Below, piece after piece: positions 36,258 to 46,027 of a stretch of 64,000 nucleotides of DNA (positions are counted from its first letter, which is position 1; every line of letters starts with the position of its first letter). This DNA comes from Bradyrhizobium sp. CCGE-LA001 (lineage in GTDB: Bacteria > Pseudomonadota > Alphaproteobacteria > Rhizobiales > Xanthobacteraceae). The position numbers were made by a program, and so were the translations under genes. The stretch lies in NCBI RefSeq assembly GCF_000296215.2, contig NZ_CP013949.1:124001-188000 (forward strand). The letters run 5' to 3'. The notes beneath the pieces are model-generated. The model did not search any database. It was given only the letters and a program-made list of their open reading frames with translations, and was not told the origin of the DNA.

Positions 36258-36857
36258 TTAGTCCTTGCGATACACCCAGACGCGGGCCGGCGGAAGGTTC
36301 ATCCAGATCCGTTCCGAGGCCTCTGTGGACACGCCGTGCAGCGATTTCGGGATCGGCGGCACCACCGCGTAGGTGAACTGGATGAACGGCGCGCCAGGCG
36401 CCAGCGCCGTGAAGGCGTCGCGGATGAGCCGCAGCCGGGTCAGCATCGGCTTCGTGACGAGTGGCAGGCCGGAGACAACGGCGGAAGCCGGCGCGCTCAA
36501 GACGTTCCACAGCGTGTCGCGCAGGCGATAGGCATCGCCCTGCACCACCTTGGCTTGCGGATAGCGGTCGCGCAGCAGCGCACAGAAGCCGGGATTGTAT
36601 TCGACGAGGACGAGACGCTTCTGGTCGACGCCGCGCTCGATCAGGGCCGAGGTGATGGCGCCGGTGCCGGGTCCGAGCTCGACCACGGGGGCGTCCGAGT
36701 CGATATCGACGTAATGGGCCATTGTCCGGGCCAGGAGCTTGCCCGACGGCATCACCGCGCCCATGTGCAGCGGCTTTTCGATCCACGACCGGAGAAACCG
36801 CACCTCGTCGTCAAGACGAGGCTTCTTCAACGCACGCGCGGACGATGGCAAGGGCAT
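36258..36857 (-). CDS. pmtA: Phospholipid N-methyltransferase PmtA-like
   Basis: A 199-residue class I methyltransferase that is predicted to methylate phosphatidylethanolamine, using SAM, towards phosphatidylcholine. The SAM loop is VVELGPGTGAITSAL; the N-terminal LDDEVRFLRSWIEKPLHMGAVMPS and the proline-containing C-terminal NLPPARVWVYRK are typical of the rhizobial soluble PmtA family. In Bradyrhizobium pmtA lies close to dnaK-dnaJ, from memory, as here (89 bp from dnaJ). A different phospholipid or protein target cannot be excluded by sequence alone. Confidence 0.8.
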   Translation of the reverse strand: MPLPSSARALKKPRLDDEVRFLRSWIEKPLHMGAVMPSGKLLARTMAHYVDIDSDAPVVELGPGTGAITSALIERGVDQKRLVLVEYNPGFCALLRDRYPQAKVVQGDAYRLRDTLWNVLSAPASAVVSGLPLVTKPMLTRLRLIRDAFTALAPGAPFIQFTYAVVPPIPKSLHGVSTEASERIWMNLPPARVWVYRKD

Positions 36858-36945
36858 GTCAGGACCGGACGGGACCGCGGGACCGCGGCGTGTCAGAAAA
36901 TGGTCATAAAGACGTATAGACCGAAGGCGGCACGGTCAAGACGCG

Positions 36946-38073
36946 TCAACTCGCTCGATTACCGAAGAAATCCTTGACCTTGGCGAAGAAGCCTTCGGAT
37001 TCCGGCTGCGTGTTGCCGGACGAGAGCTTGTCGAACTCGGCCAGCAATTCCTGCTGCTTCTTGGTGAGGTTCTGCGGGGTCTCGACCACGACCTGGACAT
37101 ACATGTCGCCCATCTGGCGCGAGCGCAGCACCGGCATGCCCTTTGATGCGATGCGGAATCGACGGCCCGACTGGGTTCCGGCCGGCACCTTCACCTTGGT
37201 CTTGGTCTTCTCGATGGTCGGCACCTCGAATTCGCCGCCGAGGGCGGCCGTCACCATCGAGATCGGCACGCGGCAATGCAGGTCGGCACCATCGCGCTGG
37301 AAGAACTGGTGCTGGGCCAGCGACAGGAAGATGTAGAGGTCGCCGGGCGGGCCGCCGCGGACCCCTGCCTCGCCCTCGCCGGCGAGCCTGATCCGCGTGC
37401 CGTCCTCGACGCCTTGCGGAATGTTGACCGACAGCGTGCGCTCGCGGGTGACCCGGCCCTGTCCCGAGCAGGACGGGCAGGCATCCTCGATCATCTGGCC
37501 GCGACCCTGGCAGCCGGGGCAGGTGCGCTCGAGCGTGAAGAAGCCCTGCGACTGCCGCACGCGGCCGGCACCGCCGCAGGTCGAGCAGGTCTTCGGCTTG
37601 GTGCCGGCCTTGGCGCCGATGCCCGAGCAGGCCTCGCAGGTGACCGAGACCGGGATCTCGATCTGCGCGGTCTTGCCGCCAAAAGCTTCCTCGAGCGTGA
37701 TCTCCATGTTGTAGCGCAGGTCGGCGCCACGCTCGCGGCCGCCGCGGCCGCGCTGTCCGGCCATGCCGAACAGGTCTTCGAAAATATCGGAGAAGGAGGA
37801 GGCGAAGCCCGCGCCGAAGCCGGCGCCACCGCCGCCCTGCTCGAAGGCAGCGTGGCCGTAACGGTCATAGGCCGCGCGCTTGTCCCTGTCTTTCAGGACC
37901 TCGTAGGCCTCGTTGATTTCCTTGAACTTGACCTCGCTGGTGTCGTCCCCGGGATTGCGGTCGGGGTGAAATTTCATCGCCAGCTTGCGGAAGGACGCCT
38001 TCAGCTTGCCCTCGTCGGCGTCGCGTTCGACTTCGAGGGTCTCGTAGTAGCAGCGCTTGGTGGACGTGGACAT
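36946..38073 (-). CDS. dnaJ: Chaperone protein DnaJ
   Basis: A 375-residue J-protein co-chaperone that stimulates DnaK ATPase. It has the J domain with the HPD motif (MKFHPDRNPGD, about residues 34-44), a Gly/Phe-rich linker (about 75-110), four CxxCxGxG zinc repeats (CEACSGIG, CSTCGGAG, CPGCQGRG, CPSCSGQG) and the C-terminal substrate domain. It lies 242 bp after dnaK on the same strand. Confidence 0.98.
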   Translation of the reverse strand: MSTSTKRCYYETLEVERDADEGKLKASFRKLAMKFHPDRNPGDDTSEVKFKEINEAYEVLKDRDKRAAYDRYGHAAFEQGGGGAGFGAGFASSFSDIFEDLFGMAGQRGRGGRERGADLRYNMEITLEEAFGGKTAQIEIPVSVTCEACSGIGAKAGTKPKTCSTCGGAGRVRQSQGFFTLERTCPGCQGRGQMIEDACPSCSGQGRVTRERTLSVNIPQGVEDGTRIRLAGEGEAGVRGGPPGDLYIFLSLAQHQFFQRDGADLHCRVPISMVTAALGGEFEVPTIEKTKTKVKVPAGTQSGRRFRIASKGMPVLRSRQMGDMYVQVVVETPQNLTKKQQELLAEFDKLSSGNTQPESEGFFAKVKDFFGNRAS

Positions 38074-38315
38074 GATGAGCTCGGTCTATCCAATCGCGAA
38101 ACAAGTCGGAGCGAAACGATGCCGCTGCGCAACGACATAATCCTTCCGCCTCTTGGCGGAAGAGGGCACGGCGACGTTCAGCATAACGGCTGGGAATTGA
38201 TCGATCGTAACGGGCATCGGGCCCGCCCTTCCCGACACGACGGCCTCCCCCGCGAGGGAGGAGGCCTTTGGTGCGTGTGGGGTCCAAGCCGTCCGCATGA
38301 TCACCCTCTTGGGGC
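38074..38315 (-). other. dnaK-dnaJ intergenic hairpins
   Basis: The gap holds two strong hairpins. TTCCGCC-TCTT-GGCGGAA is at 38143-38160, and GGCCTC (38242-38247) pairs with GAGGCC (38261-38266) around a CCCCGCGAGG region. Neither has a T tract in the dnaKJ direction. They may be processing sites or weak attenuators in a dnaKJ transcript. Confidence 0.4.
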
Positions 38316-40217
<1,902 letters not shown>

Positions 40218-40611
40218 GGTCCTGATATCCTTCTTTTTGCGGCAGGTTGGCTGGGCCCAGAAGGCACCCAAACCGAAACCCCCTAAGATCAAACATCCGC
40301 GATATTGCGATGATTGAGGCTCATATAGGAGGGGGGGAGGGGCCCGCAAGGACCGAAGCAACGTTTCTGCCGTGAAAACATTGGGTTTTGGAGCATCATA
40401 TCCGGGCTCCACCGGCCTTGCGGGTGAGAAATTATTAACGGGTCCGGGCCTCGGCAAGCCCCGCCTCGGCCATCTACCCCACCCTGTTACGGCAGGGCCA
40501 AACCCGCTAAAAAGCGGGCCGGCCGGGCAGCCGCACCACGCTGCTCCGCGCGACAAAGCGGCCCGGTCTGCGACCATCGAACGGCCTCAATGTGAACCAA
40601 TCAGAGTGCCC
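40218..40611. other. dnaK upstream region, divergent promoter area
   Basis: About 390 bp between two divergent genes. It includes the heat-shock-type promoter for dnaK (see separate entry), a G-rich tract, and a small CCCGCT-AAAA-AGCGGG hairpin at 40503-40518. The last 30 bases before 40612 contain the ribosome region of the secreted protein. No other gene was seen. Confidence 0.5.
40323..40350 (-). promoter_or_regulatory. Candidate RpoH (heat-shock) promoter of dnaK
   Basis: On the minus strand, CTTGCG (40350-40345) and CTATAT (40328-40323) are separated by 16 bases. This fits alphaproteobacterial RpoH-type promoters (CTTG ... CTATAT) and lies about 100 bp upstream of the dnaK start. No CIRCE element is seen, so regulation by HrcA at this gene is unlikely. 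Confidence 0.5.
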
Positions 40612-41550
40612 ATGAAGCTGATCCGCCCCCTCGCCGCGCTCGCCCTCATTGCCTCCGCGCTTCCGGCGCTTGCTGCCGACGCCGTCTACCCGCCCGGCCT
40701 GCGCCTTGGCATGGTGCCGCTGGTCGGTCTCAATACGGCAAAAACTTTTCCGGGCTTTGAGAGCGAGGACGGCAGCGTCAAGGTGCTGATCACCGAGCTG
40801 CCCCCGGCCGCCTATGGCGAGGTCGTGAGCGCCTTCAATTCCAATCCGGCGGGCGCCAATGGCGTCAAGCAGGACAAGATCGAGACGCCTGCGGGCCTCG
40901 CCTATTTCACCACCGAAAGCGGCAAGGCCGGCGAGACCCCGGTGCGGCGCTATTCGATGATTGTGCCGGGCGCCGGCTTCTCCGGCTATGTCGCGGTGCA
41001 GATCCCGGAGAACGCGACCAAGATTTACACCGATGAGGCGGTGCGCCAGATGTTTGCGAGCACCGTGACCCGCAAGCAGGTCTCGGCCGAAGAGCAGATC
41101 GGGCTGATGCCGTTCAAGATCACCGATCTCGCCGAGTTCAAGGACATCCGCACGCTGGCGCCGGGCTCGAGCATCATCCTGGCCGACGGCGACGAGAGCG
41201 CGGGCTATGAGTCGAAGCCGTTCATGATCCTCGGGCTGATCGGCGCCACCCCGCAAGCCGCCGACGATCGCGCCCGCTTCGCCCAGGAGGCGGCGCTTCA
41301 GATTCCGGGCGTGCGCGAGTCGCGCGTCACCATGTCCGAACCGATCCGCATCAACGGCCAGCAGGGTTTCGAGACCCGGATCGACGGCGTCAGCGGCAAG
41401 GACAAGGTCCCGGTGACGGTGGTGCAGTGGATCCGCTTCTCGAGCGGCGGCGCCTCGCTGCGCATCATTGCCAGCGCCCCGCGCGACCAGTGGCTGCCCG
41501 CCTTCGCCCGCTTCCGCGCCGTGCGGGACGGGATTCAGCCGAAGGGGTAG
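40612..41550 (+). CDS. Secreted hypothetical protein
   Basis: A 312-residue protein with a clear signal peptide (KLIRPLAALALIASALPALAADA) from the Met at 40612. The mature portion contains two similar-looking segments with LRLGMVPLVGL and later EEQIGLMPFKI, followed by a C-terminal domain with VVQWIRFSSGGASLRIIASAPRDQW. I know no function; the type is common in Bradyrhizobium. It is divergent from dnaK. Confidence 0.72.
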   Translation: MKLIRPLAALALIASALPALAADAVYPPGLRLGMVPLVGLNTAKTFPGFESEDGSVKVLITELPPAAYGEVVSAFNSNPAGANGVKQDKIETPAGLAYFTTESGKAGETPVRRYSMIVPGAGFSGYVAVQIPENATKIYTDEAVRQMFASTVTRKQVSAEEQIGLMPFKITDLAEFKDIRTLAPGSSIILADGDESAGYESKPFMILGLIGATPQAADDRARFAQEAALQIPGVRESRVTMSEPIRINGQQGFETRIDGVSGKDKVPVTVVQWIRFSSGGASLRIIASAPRDQWLPAFARFRAVRDGIQPKG

Positions 41551-41569
41551 GTGCGAAGAACACATTCGG

Positions 41570-41718
41570 TGTCATCCCCGCGAAGGCGGGGATCCATACC
41601 GTGTGATATCAAGGTTGCGGTTGGTCGCAATCCCACGAAGAGTCTTCGCCAAACCTCTCCCTGGGGGATGGATCCCGGATCGGCGCGCGCCTTAAGGGCG
41701 CGCTTGTGCGGGACGACA
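41570..41718. repeat. Intergenic palindromic repeat, family B (copy 3)
   Basis: Left TGTCATCCCCGCGAAGGCGG and right GGGACGACA ends with GGATCCATA and TGGATCCCGG arms and the block AGTCTTCGCCAAACCTCTCC. The ends mix features of families A and B. Confidence 0.8.
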
Positions 41719-41834
41719 GGGAGTTTGGCTTCGCGAGCCCACCCCTCACCAGACCCGGCTGCATTTTCGGGCTTCTGTTCGCGGCCGCGCAGAACTAGGC
41801 TTCGCCTCCATTGGCTCGCAAGGGGAGGTGAACG

Positions 41835-42557
41835 ATGCTCGATCGGCGACAAATCTTGGCAGTGCTTGGAACGACGGCGATGGCAACTCTCGCGCCCACC
41901 GCGTTGCTTGCAGCTTCATCGATCAAGCCGGACGATGCGTCCGCGCTGCTCGTGATCGACGTGCAGAACTGCTTCCTGCCCGGCGGGAGCCTGGCGGTGA
42001 AGGAGGGCGAGCAGGTGGTGCCCGTCATCAACAAGATCGCGAAAGCGTTCGCCAACGTGGTGCTGACGCAGGACTGGCACACGCCCGGCCATGTCTCGTT
42101 TGCGTCAACGCATTCCGGCAAGAAACCGTTCGAGACCGTCGATCTTCCTTACGGCAAGCAGGTGCTGTGGCCGGACCATTGCGTGCAAGGCACCGAGGGC
42201 GCCGCGCTGTCGAAGGACCTCGCGATCCCACATGCCGAGCTCATCATCCGCAAGGGCTTTCACAAGAATGTCGACAGCTACTCGGCCTTCCTCGAAGCCG
42301 ACGGCAAGACCTCGACGGGCCTTGCCGGCTATCTGAAGGGGCGCAAGATCAAGCGCGTCTTCGTCGCAGGGCTGGCGACGGATTTCTGCGTGGCCTGGAC
42401 GGCGCTCGACGCGCGCAAGGCGGGCTTCGAGGTCTACGTGGTGGAGGACGCCTGCCGCGGCATCGACACGCAGGGCTCGCTGGCAAAGGCCTGGGCCGAT
42501 ATGGGCAAGGCCGGCGTGAAGCGGATTCAGTCTGCAGATATCGCGGTGAGTGCGTAG
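41835..42557 (+). CDS. pncA: Exported nicotinamidase/pyrazinamidase-like amidase
   Basis: A 240-residue isochorismatase-fold enzyme, predicted to hydrolyse nicotinamide to nicotinate. The active triad is Asp in VIDVQNCFLPGG, Lys in IIRKGFH and Cys in ATDFCVAWTA; metal ligands are in QDWHTPGH and an upstream Asp. Unlike E. coli PncA it carries a Tat-like signal (DRRQILAVLGTTAMATLAPTALLAAS), so the enzyme probably acts in the periplasm. Flanked by family B and family C repeats. Confidence 0.9.
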   Translation: MLDRRQILAVLGTTAMATLAPTALLAASSIKPDDASALLVIDVQNCFLPGGSLAVKEGEQVVPVINKIAKAFANVVLTQDWHTPGHVSFASTHSGKKPFETVDLPYGKQVLWPDHCVQGTEGAALSKDLAIPHAELIIRKGFHKNVDSYSAFLEADGKTSTGLAGYLKGRKIKRVFVAGLATDFCVAWTALDARKAGFEVYVVEDACRGIDTQGSLAKAWADMGKAGVKRIQSADIAVSA

Positions 42558-42578
42558 GCGGCGCGCAACGCTGCTAAA

Positions 42579-42693
42579 CCCTCATCCTGAGGAGCGCGCG
42601 ACTTCGCGCGCGTCTCGAAGGATGAAGGCCGAGCTGATGCAGCCGGGCCCGCATGGTTCGAGACGGCGCTGGCGCGCCTCCTCACCATGAGGA
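42579..42693. repeat. Intergenic palindromic repeat, family C (copy 2)
   Basis: Arms CCCTCATCCTGAGGAGCGCG and GCGCGCCTCCTCACCATGAG with CGTCTCGAAGGATGAAGG and GCATGGTTCGAGACG inner arms. Same family as at 34441. Confidence 0.82.
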
Positions 42694-42697
42694 TCCA

Positions 42698-43315
42698 TCA
42701 ATTTGGCGCGCCGCTCGACTCGTTGTTGTTGGCCGCAGGTGCGGCCTTCGCGCCGCCCTTAGCGACGCCGACCAGCGCAGGACGCAGCACGCGCTCACCG
42801 ATGGTGTAGCCGGCCTGCACGACCTGCACCACGGTGCCCGACGGCACCGACGCATCGGGCACCTCGAACATCGCCTGCTGGAAATTCGGATCGAACTTCT
42901 GGCCCTGCGGATCGAACTTCTTCACGCCGTGCTTTTCCAGCGCATTGAGCAGCGAACGCTCGGTGAGCTCGACGCCTTCGATCAGCGAGATGAGGCCGGG
43001 ATCGGCCGCAGCACGCGTCTCGGCTGGTACGGCATCGAGCGCCCGCTGGAGATTGTCGGCGATGTCGAGCACGTCACGGGCAAAGCCGGTGATGCCGTAG
43101 AGGCGGGCGTCGGCGACTTCCTTGGTGGTGCGCTTGCGCAGATTCTCCATCTCGGCCAGCGTCCGCAGCATGCGGTCACGCGCTTCGGCGGCTTCCTTCT
43201 GCAACGTTTCGACCGAACCCGGCTCCGGATCATCGGGCATGATGTAGGGTTTCGACACCACGGGCTCGCCGGTCGCTGCAGTCGTGTCTTGAGGTTGCCG
43301 GTCTTGCTCGGTCAT
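42698..43315 (-). CDS. grpE: Nucleotide exchange factor GrpE
   Basis: A 205-residue factor that releases ADP from DnaK. The long N-terminal coiled coil (about 35-90, ETLQKEAAEARDRMLRTLAEMENLRKRTTKEV) is followed by a C-terminal beta domain with VQVVQAGYTIGERVLRPALVGVAKG. It is co-directional with and 94 bp downstream of hrcA. Confidence 0.97.
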   Translation of the reverse strand: MTEQDRQPQDTTAATGEPVVSKPYIMPDDPEPGSVETLQKEAAEARDRMLRTLAEMENLRKRTTKEVADARLYGITGFARDVLDIADNLQRALDAVPAETRAAADPGLISLIEGVELTERSLLNALEKHGVKKFDPQGQKFDPNFQQAMFEVPDASVPSGTVVQVVQAGYTIGERVLRPALVGVAKGGAKAAPAANNNESSGAPN

Positions 43316-43409
43316 CGGCTCTAATCTCGAACTCGTTTCAGGGATGTTGGCCCGGATATCGTGCCTTAGCTTACGAAAATCAAGCGCCCGTGATCGGCGG
43401 AAACGCCGG

Positions 43410-44498
43410 TCAGCCCCCCAGAAGGCGGCTGACGATGCGGGCGGCGTAGTCCACGGTCGGGATCACACGGGCATAATTCAGCCGCGTCGGACCGATCACG
43501 CCGAGGACGCCGACGATGTGGCCGGCGGCATCCCGGTAGGGCGAGATAATCGTCGAGGAGCCCGACAGGGAGAACAGCTTGTTCTCCGAGCCGATGAAGA
43601 TGCGCACGCCCTCGGCGGTCTCGGCCCGGCCAAGCAGGTCGATGACACCGCGCTTGGTCTCGAGATCGTCGAACAACAGGCGAACGCGCTCCAGATCCTC
43701 CAGCGCGTGCAGATCTTCCAGCAGATTGGCGTGGCCGCGCACGATGAGCTGGCGGTCCTCGTTCTCGCCGCCGGACCAGCTCGCGATACCGGCTGAGATC
43801 ACCTTCTGCGTCAGCTGATCGAGCTCGGCACGGGCTTCGGCGAGCGCGGTCTCGAGCTCGAGCCGTGCCTCGGCCAGCGTGCGGCCGCGGATGCGCGCAT
43901 TGAGAAAATTGCCGGCCTCGGTGATCGCCGAGGAGGGAACTCCGGGCGGCAGCGTCAGCACGCGGTTTTCCACCTGGCCGTCCTCGCCGACCAGGATCAC
44001 CAGCGCCTTTTCCGGTTCCAGGCGGACGAACTCGATGTGCTTCAGCCGCGCATTGGATTTCGGCGTCAGCACGACGGCGGCGGCGCGGGTCAGGCCCGAC
44101 AACCGCATCAGCGCCTGGTCCAGCGCCGCCTCGACCGACTGCGCCTCGCCGACGGAGGACAGCTGGCTCTGGATCGCGGCGCGTTCGGCTTCGTTGAGGT
44201 CGCCGACCTGCATCAAGGCGTCGACGAAGAAGCGCAAGCCCAGTTCCGTCGGCAACCGGCCGGCGGAGGTATGGGGCGCATAGATCAGGCCGAGCTGTTC
44301 CAGATCGGCCATGACGTTGCGGACCGAGGCCGGCGACAGCGGCATGGCGATCAGGCGGGAAATGTTGCGCGAGCCGACGGGCTCACCGGTCGCGAGGTAA
44401 CTTTCGACAATTTGACGAAAGATGTCGCGGGAACGCTCGTTGAGCTGGGCAAGGCCTGCGCGCGGCGCGATCAGATTGATCGGATCGTGATGGGCCAC
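43410..44498 (-). CDS. hrcA: Heat-inducible transcription repressor HrcA
   Basis: A 362-residue repressor of CIRCE-containing heat-shock genes (groESL in rhizobia). The N-terminal winged helix is in LNERSRDIFRQIVESYLATGEPVGSRNISRLI, followed by a long dimerisation domain and GPTRLNYARVIPTVDYAA. The open frame can start with TTG at 44507, but GTG at 44498 with AGGAG 9 bases before is more typical and starts AHHDPINLIAPR. It is divergent from rph and, with grpE, forms an operon. I did not find a CIRCE element in the window. Confidence 0.94.
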   Translation of the reverse strand: MAHHDPINLIAPRAGLAQLNERSRDIFRQIVESYLATGEPVGSRNISRLIAMPLSPASVRNVMADLEQLGLIYAPHTSAGRLPTELGLRFFVDALMQVGDLNEAERAAIQSQLSSVGEAQSVEAALDQALMRLSGLTRAAAVVLTPKSNARLKHIEFVRLEPEKALVILVGEDGQVENRVLTLPPGVPSSAITEAGNFLNARIRGRTLAEARLELETALAEARAELDQLTQKVISAGIASWSGGENEDRQLIVRGHANLLEDLHALEDLERVRLLFDDLETKRGVIDLLGRAETAEGVRIFIGSENKLFSLSGSSTIISPYRDAAGHIVGVLGVIGPTRLNYARVIPTVDYAARIVSRLLGG

Positions 44499-44667
44499 AG
44501 ACGGCAACTCCTCTCAGATACTGACAATTTGTCCATCCCGGACGCATCTGACAAGCGTGACGTTGGCGAGCTCCTTATCAGGGGGTGAAAAAACCTTGCC
44601 GCCCACCCTCACCCCCCCTACAAGCACCGCGAACAGCCTACCCCCTGCGAGTTTTGGAGGATTTCCC

Positions 44668-45381
44668 ATGCGGCCAAGCCGCCGTGCGCCCGACGAATTG
44701 CGCCCCGTGACGCTGGAGCGCGGCGTCGTCAAATATGCGGAAGGCTCCTGCCTCGTGAAATTCGGCGACACCCATGTGCTGGTCACCGCCACGCTGGAAG
44801 ACCGCCTGCCGCCGTGGCTGAAGGGCCAGGGCCGCGGCTGGGTCACCGCCGAATACGGCATGCTGCCGCGCGCCACCTCCGAGCGGACCCGCCGTGAGGC
44901 CTCGGCGGGCAAGCAAAGCGGCCGCACCGTCGAGATTCAGCGTCTGATCGGCCGCTCGCTGCGCACCATCGTCGATCTTGAAGCGCTCGGCGAGCGCCAG
45001 ATCACGGTCGATTGCGACGTCCTCCAGGCCGACGGCGGCACGCGCACGGCCTCGATCACCGGTGCCTGGGTTGCGCTTGCCGATTGCATCGGCTGGATGA
45101 AGGCGCGCAACATGGTCAAGGCCAACGTGATGCGCGACAACGTCGCCGCGATCTCCTGCGGCATCTATAACGGCACGCCGGTGCTCGACCTCGACTATGC
45201 CGAGGATTCGGAAGCCGAGACCGACGCCAATTTCGTCATGACCGGCGACGGCCGCATCATCGAGGTGCAGGGCACCGCGGAACGCGAGCCGTTCACACAG
45301 GACGAGTTCCTGAAGCTGATCGCGCTGGCGCAGAAGGGCATCGCGCGTCTGGTGGACTTGCAGAAACTGGCTGTAGCGTAG
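44668..45381 (+). CDS. rph: Ribonuclease PH
   Basis: A 237-residue phosphorolytic exoribonuclease that trims tRNA 3' ends. The start at 44668 has GGAGG 8 bases upstream. RPSRRAPDELRPVTLERG is the N-terminus, AEYGMLPRATSERTRREAS is the phosphate/active-site helix and CDVLQADGGTRTASITGA gives a further motif. First gene of rph-rdgB-hemW. Confidence 0.97.
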   Translation: MRPSRRAPDELRPVTLERGVVKYAEGSCLVKFGDTHVLVTATLEDRLPPWLKGQGRGWVTAEYGMLPRATSERTRREASAGKQSGRTVEIQRLIGRSLRTIVDLEALGERQITVDCDVLQADGGTRTASITGAWVALADCIGWMKARNMVKANVMRDNVAAISCGIYNGTPVLDLDYAEDSEAETDANFVMTGDGRIIEVQGTAEREPFTQDEFLKLIALAQKGIARLVDLQKLAVA

Positions 45382-45391
45382 TCAATAGGCC

Positions 45392-46027
45392 ATGCATCGC
45401 CGAATCACCGGAAAGCTCGTCATCGCGACCCATAATCCCGGCAAGCTCGCCGAGATGAAGGAGCTGCTCGCGCCTTACGGCATCGAGGCGGTGTCGGCCG
45501 GTGAGCTCGGCCTGCCCGAACCCGAAGAGACCGGCAACGACTTCCGCAGCAATGCCGCGATCAAGGCGATCGCGGCAGCACGAGCGACGAAACTTCCCTC
45601 CTTCGCCGATGATTCCGGCATCGTCGTCGAGGCGCTCGACGGCGCGCCTGGGATCTACAGCGCGCGCTGGGCCGGTCCGTCCAAGGACTTCAACGCGGCG
45701 ATGGCGCAGATCGAGCGCCTGTTGCAGGAGCGCGGCGCCGCCACGCCGAACCGCCGAAGAGCGCACTTCGTCTCCGCGCTGTGCGTCGCCTGGCCCGACG
45801 ATCATCGCGAAGAGGTCGAGGCCCGCGTCGACGGCACGCTGGTCTGGCCGCCGCGCGGCACCGCCGGTTTCGGCTACGATCCGATGTTCCTGCCCGACGG
45901 CCATGACCGCACCTTCGGCGAGATGACCAGCATCGAGAAACACGGCCTGCCGCCGCACGGCCTCGGCCTGTCGCACCGCGCCCGCGCCTTCGTGAAACTG
46001 GCGGAGATCTGCCTTGAGCCGCGATAG
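45392..46027 (+). CDS. rdgB: XTP/dITP diphosphatase RdgB
   Basis: A 211-residue house-cleaning nucleoside-triphosphate pyrophosphatase that removes deaminated purine nucleotides. The substrate loop THNPGKLAEMKELL is near the N-terminus and the catalytic FADDSGIVVEALDGAPGIYSARWAG contains the essential Asp and metal site. Overlaps the hemW start by 14 bp. Confidence 0.96.
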   Translation: MHRRITGKLVIATHNPGKLAEMKELLAPYGIEAVSAGELGLPEPEETGNDFRSNAAIKAIAAARATKLPSFADDSGIVVEALDGAPGIYSARWAGPSKDFNAAMAQIERLLQERGAATPNRRRAHFVSALCVAWPDDHREEVEARVDGTLVWPPRGTAGFGYDPMFLPDGHDRTFGEMTSIEKHGLPPHGLGLSHRARAFVKLAEICLEPR

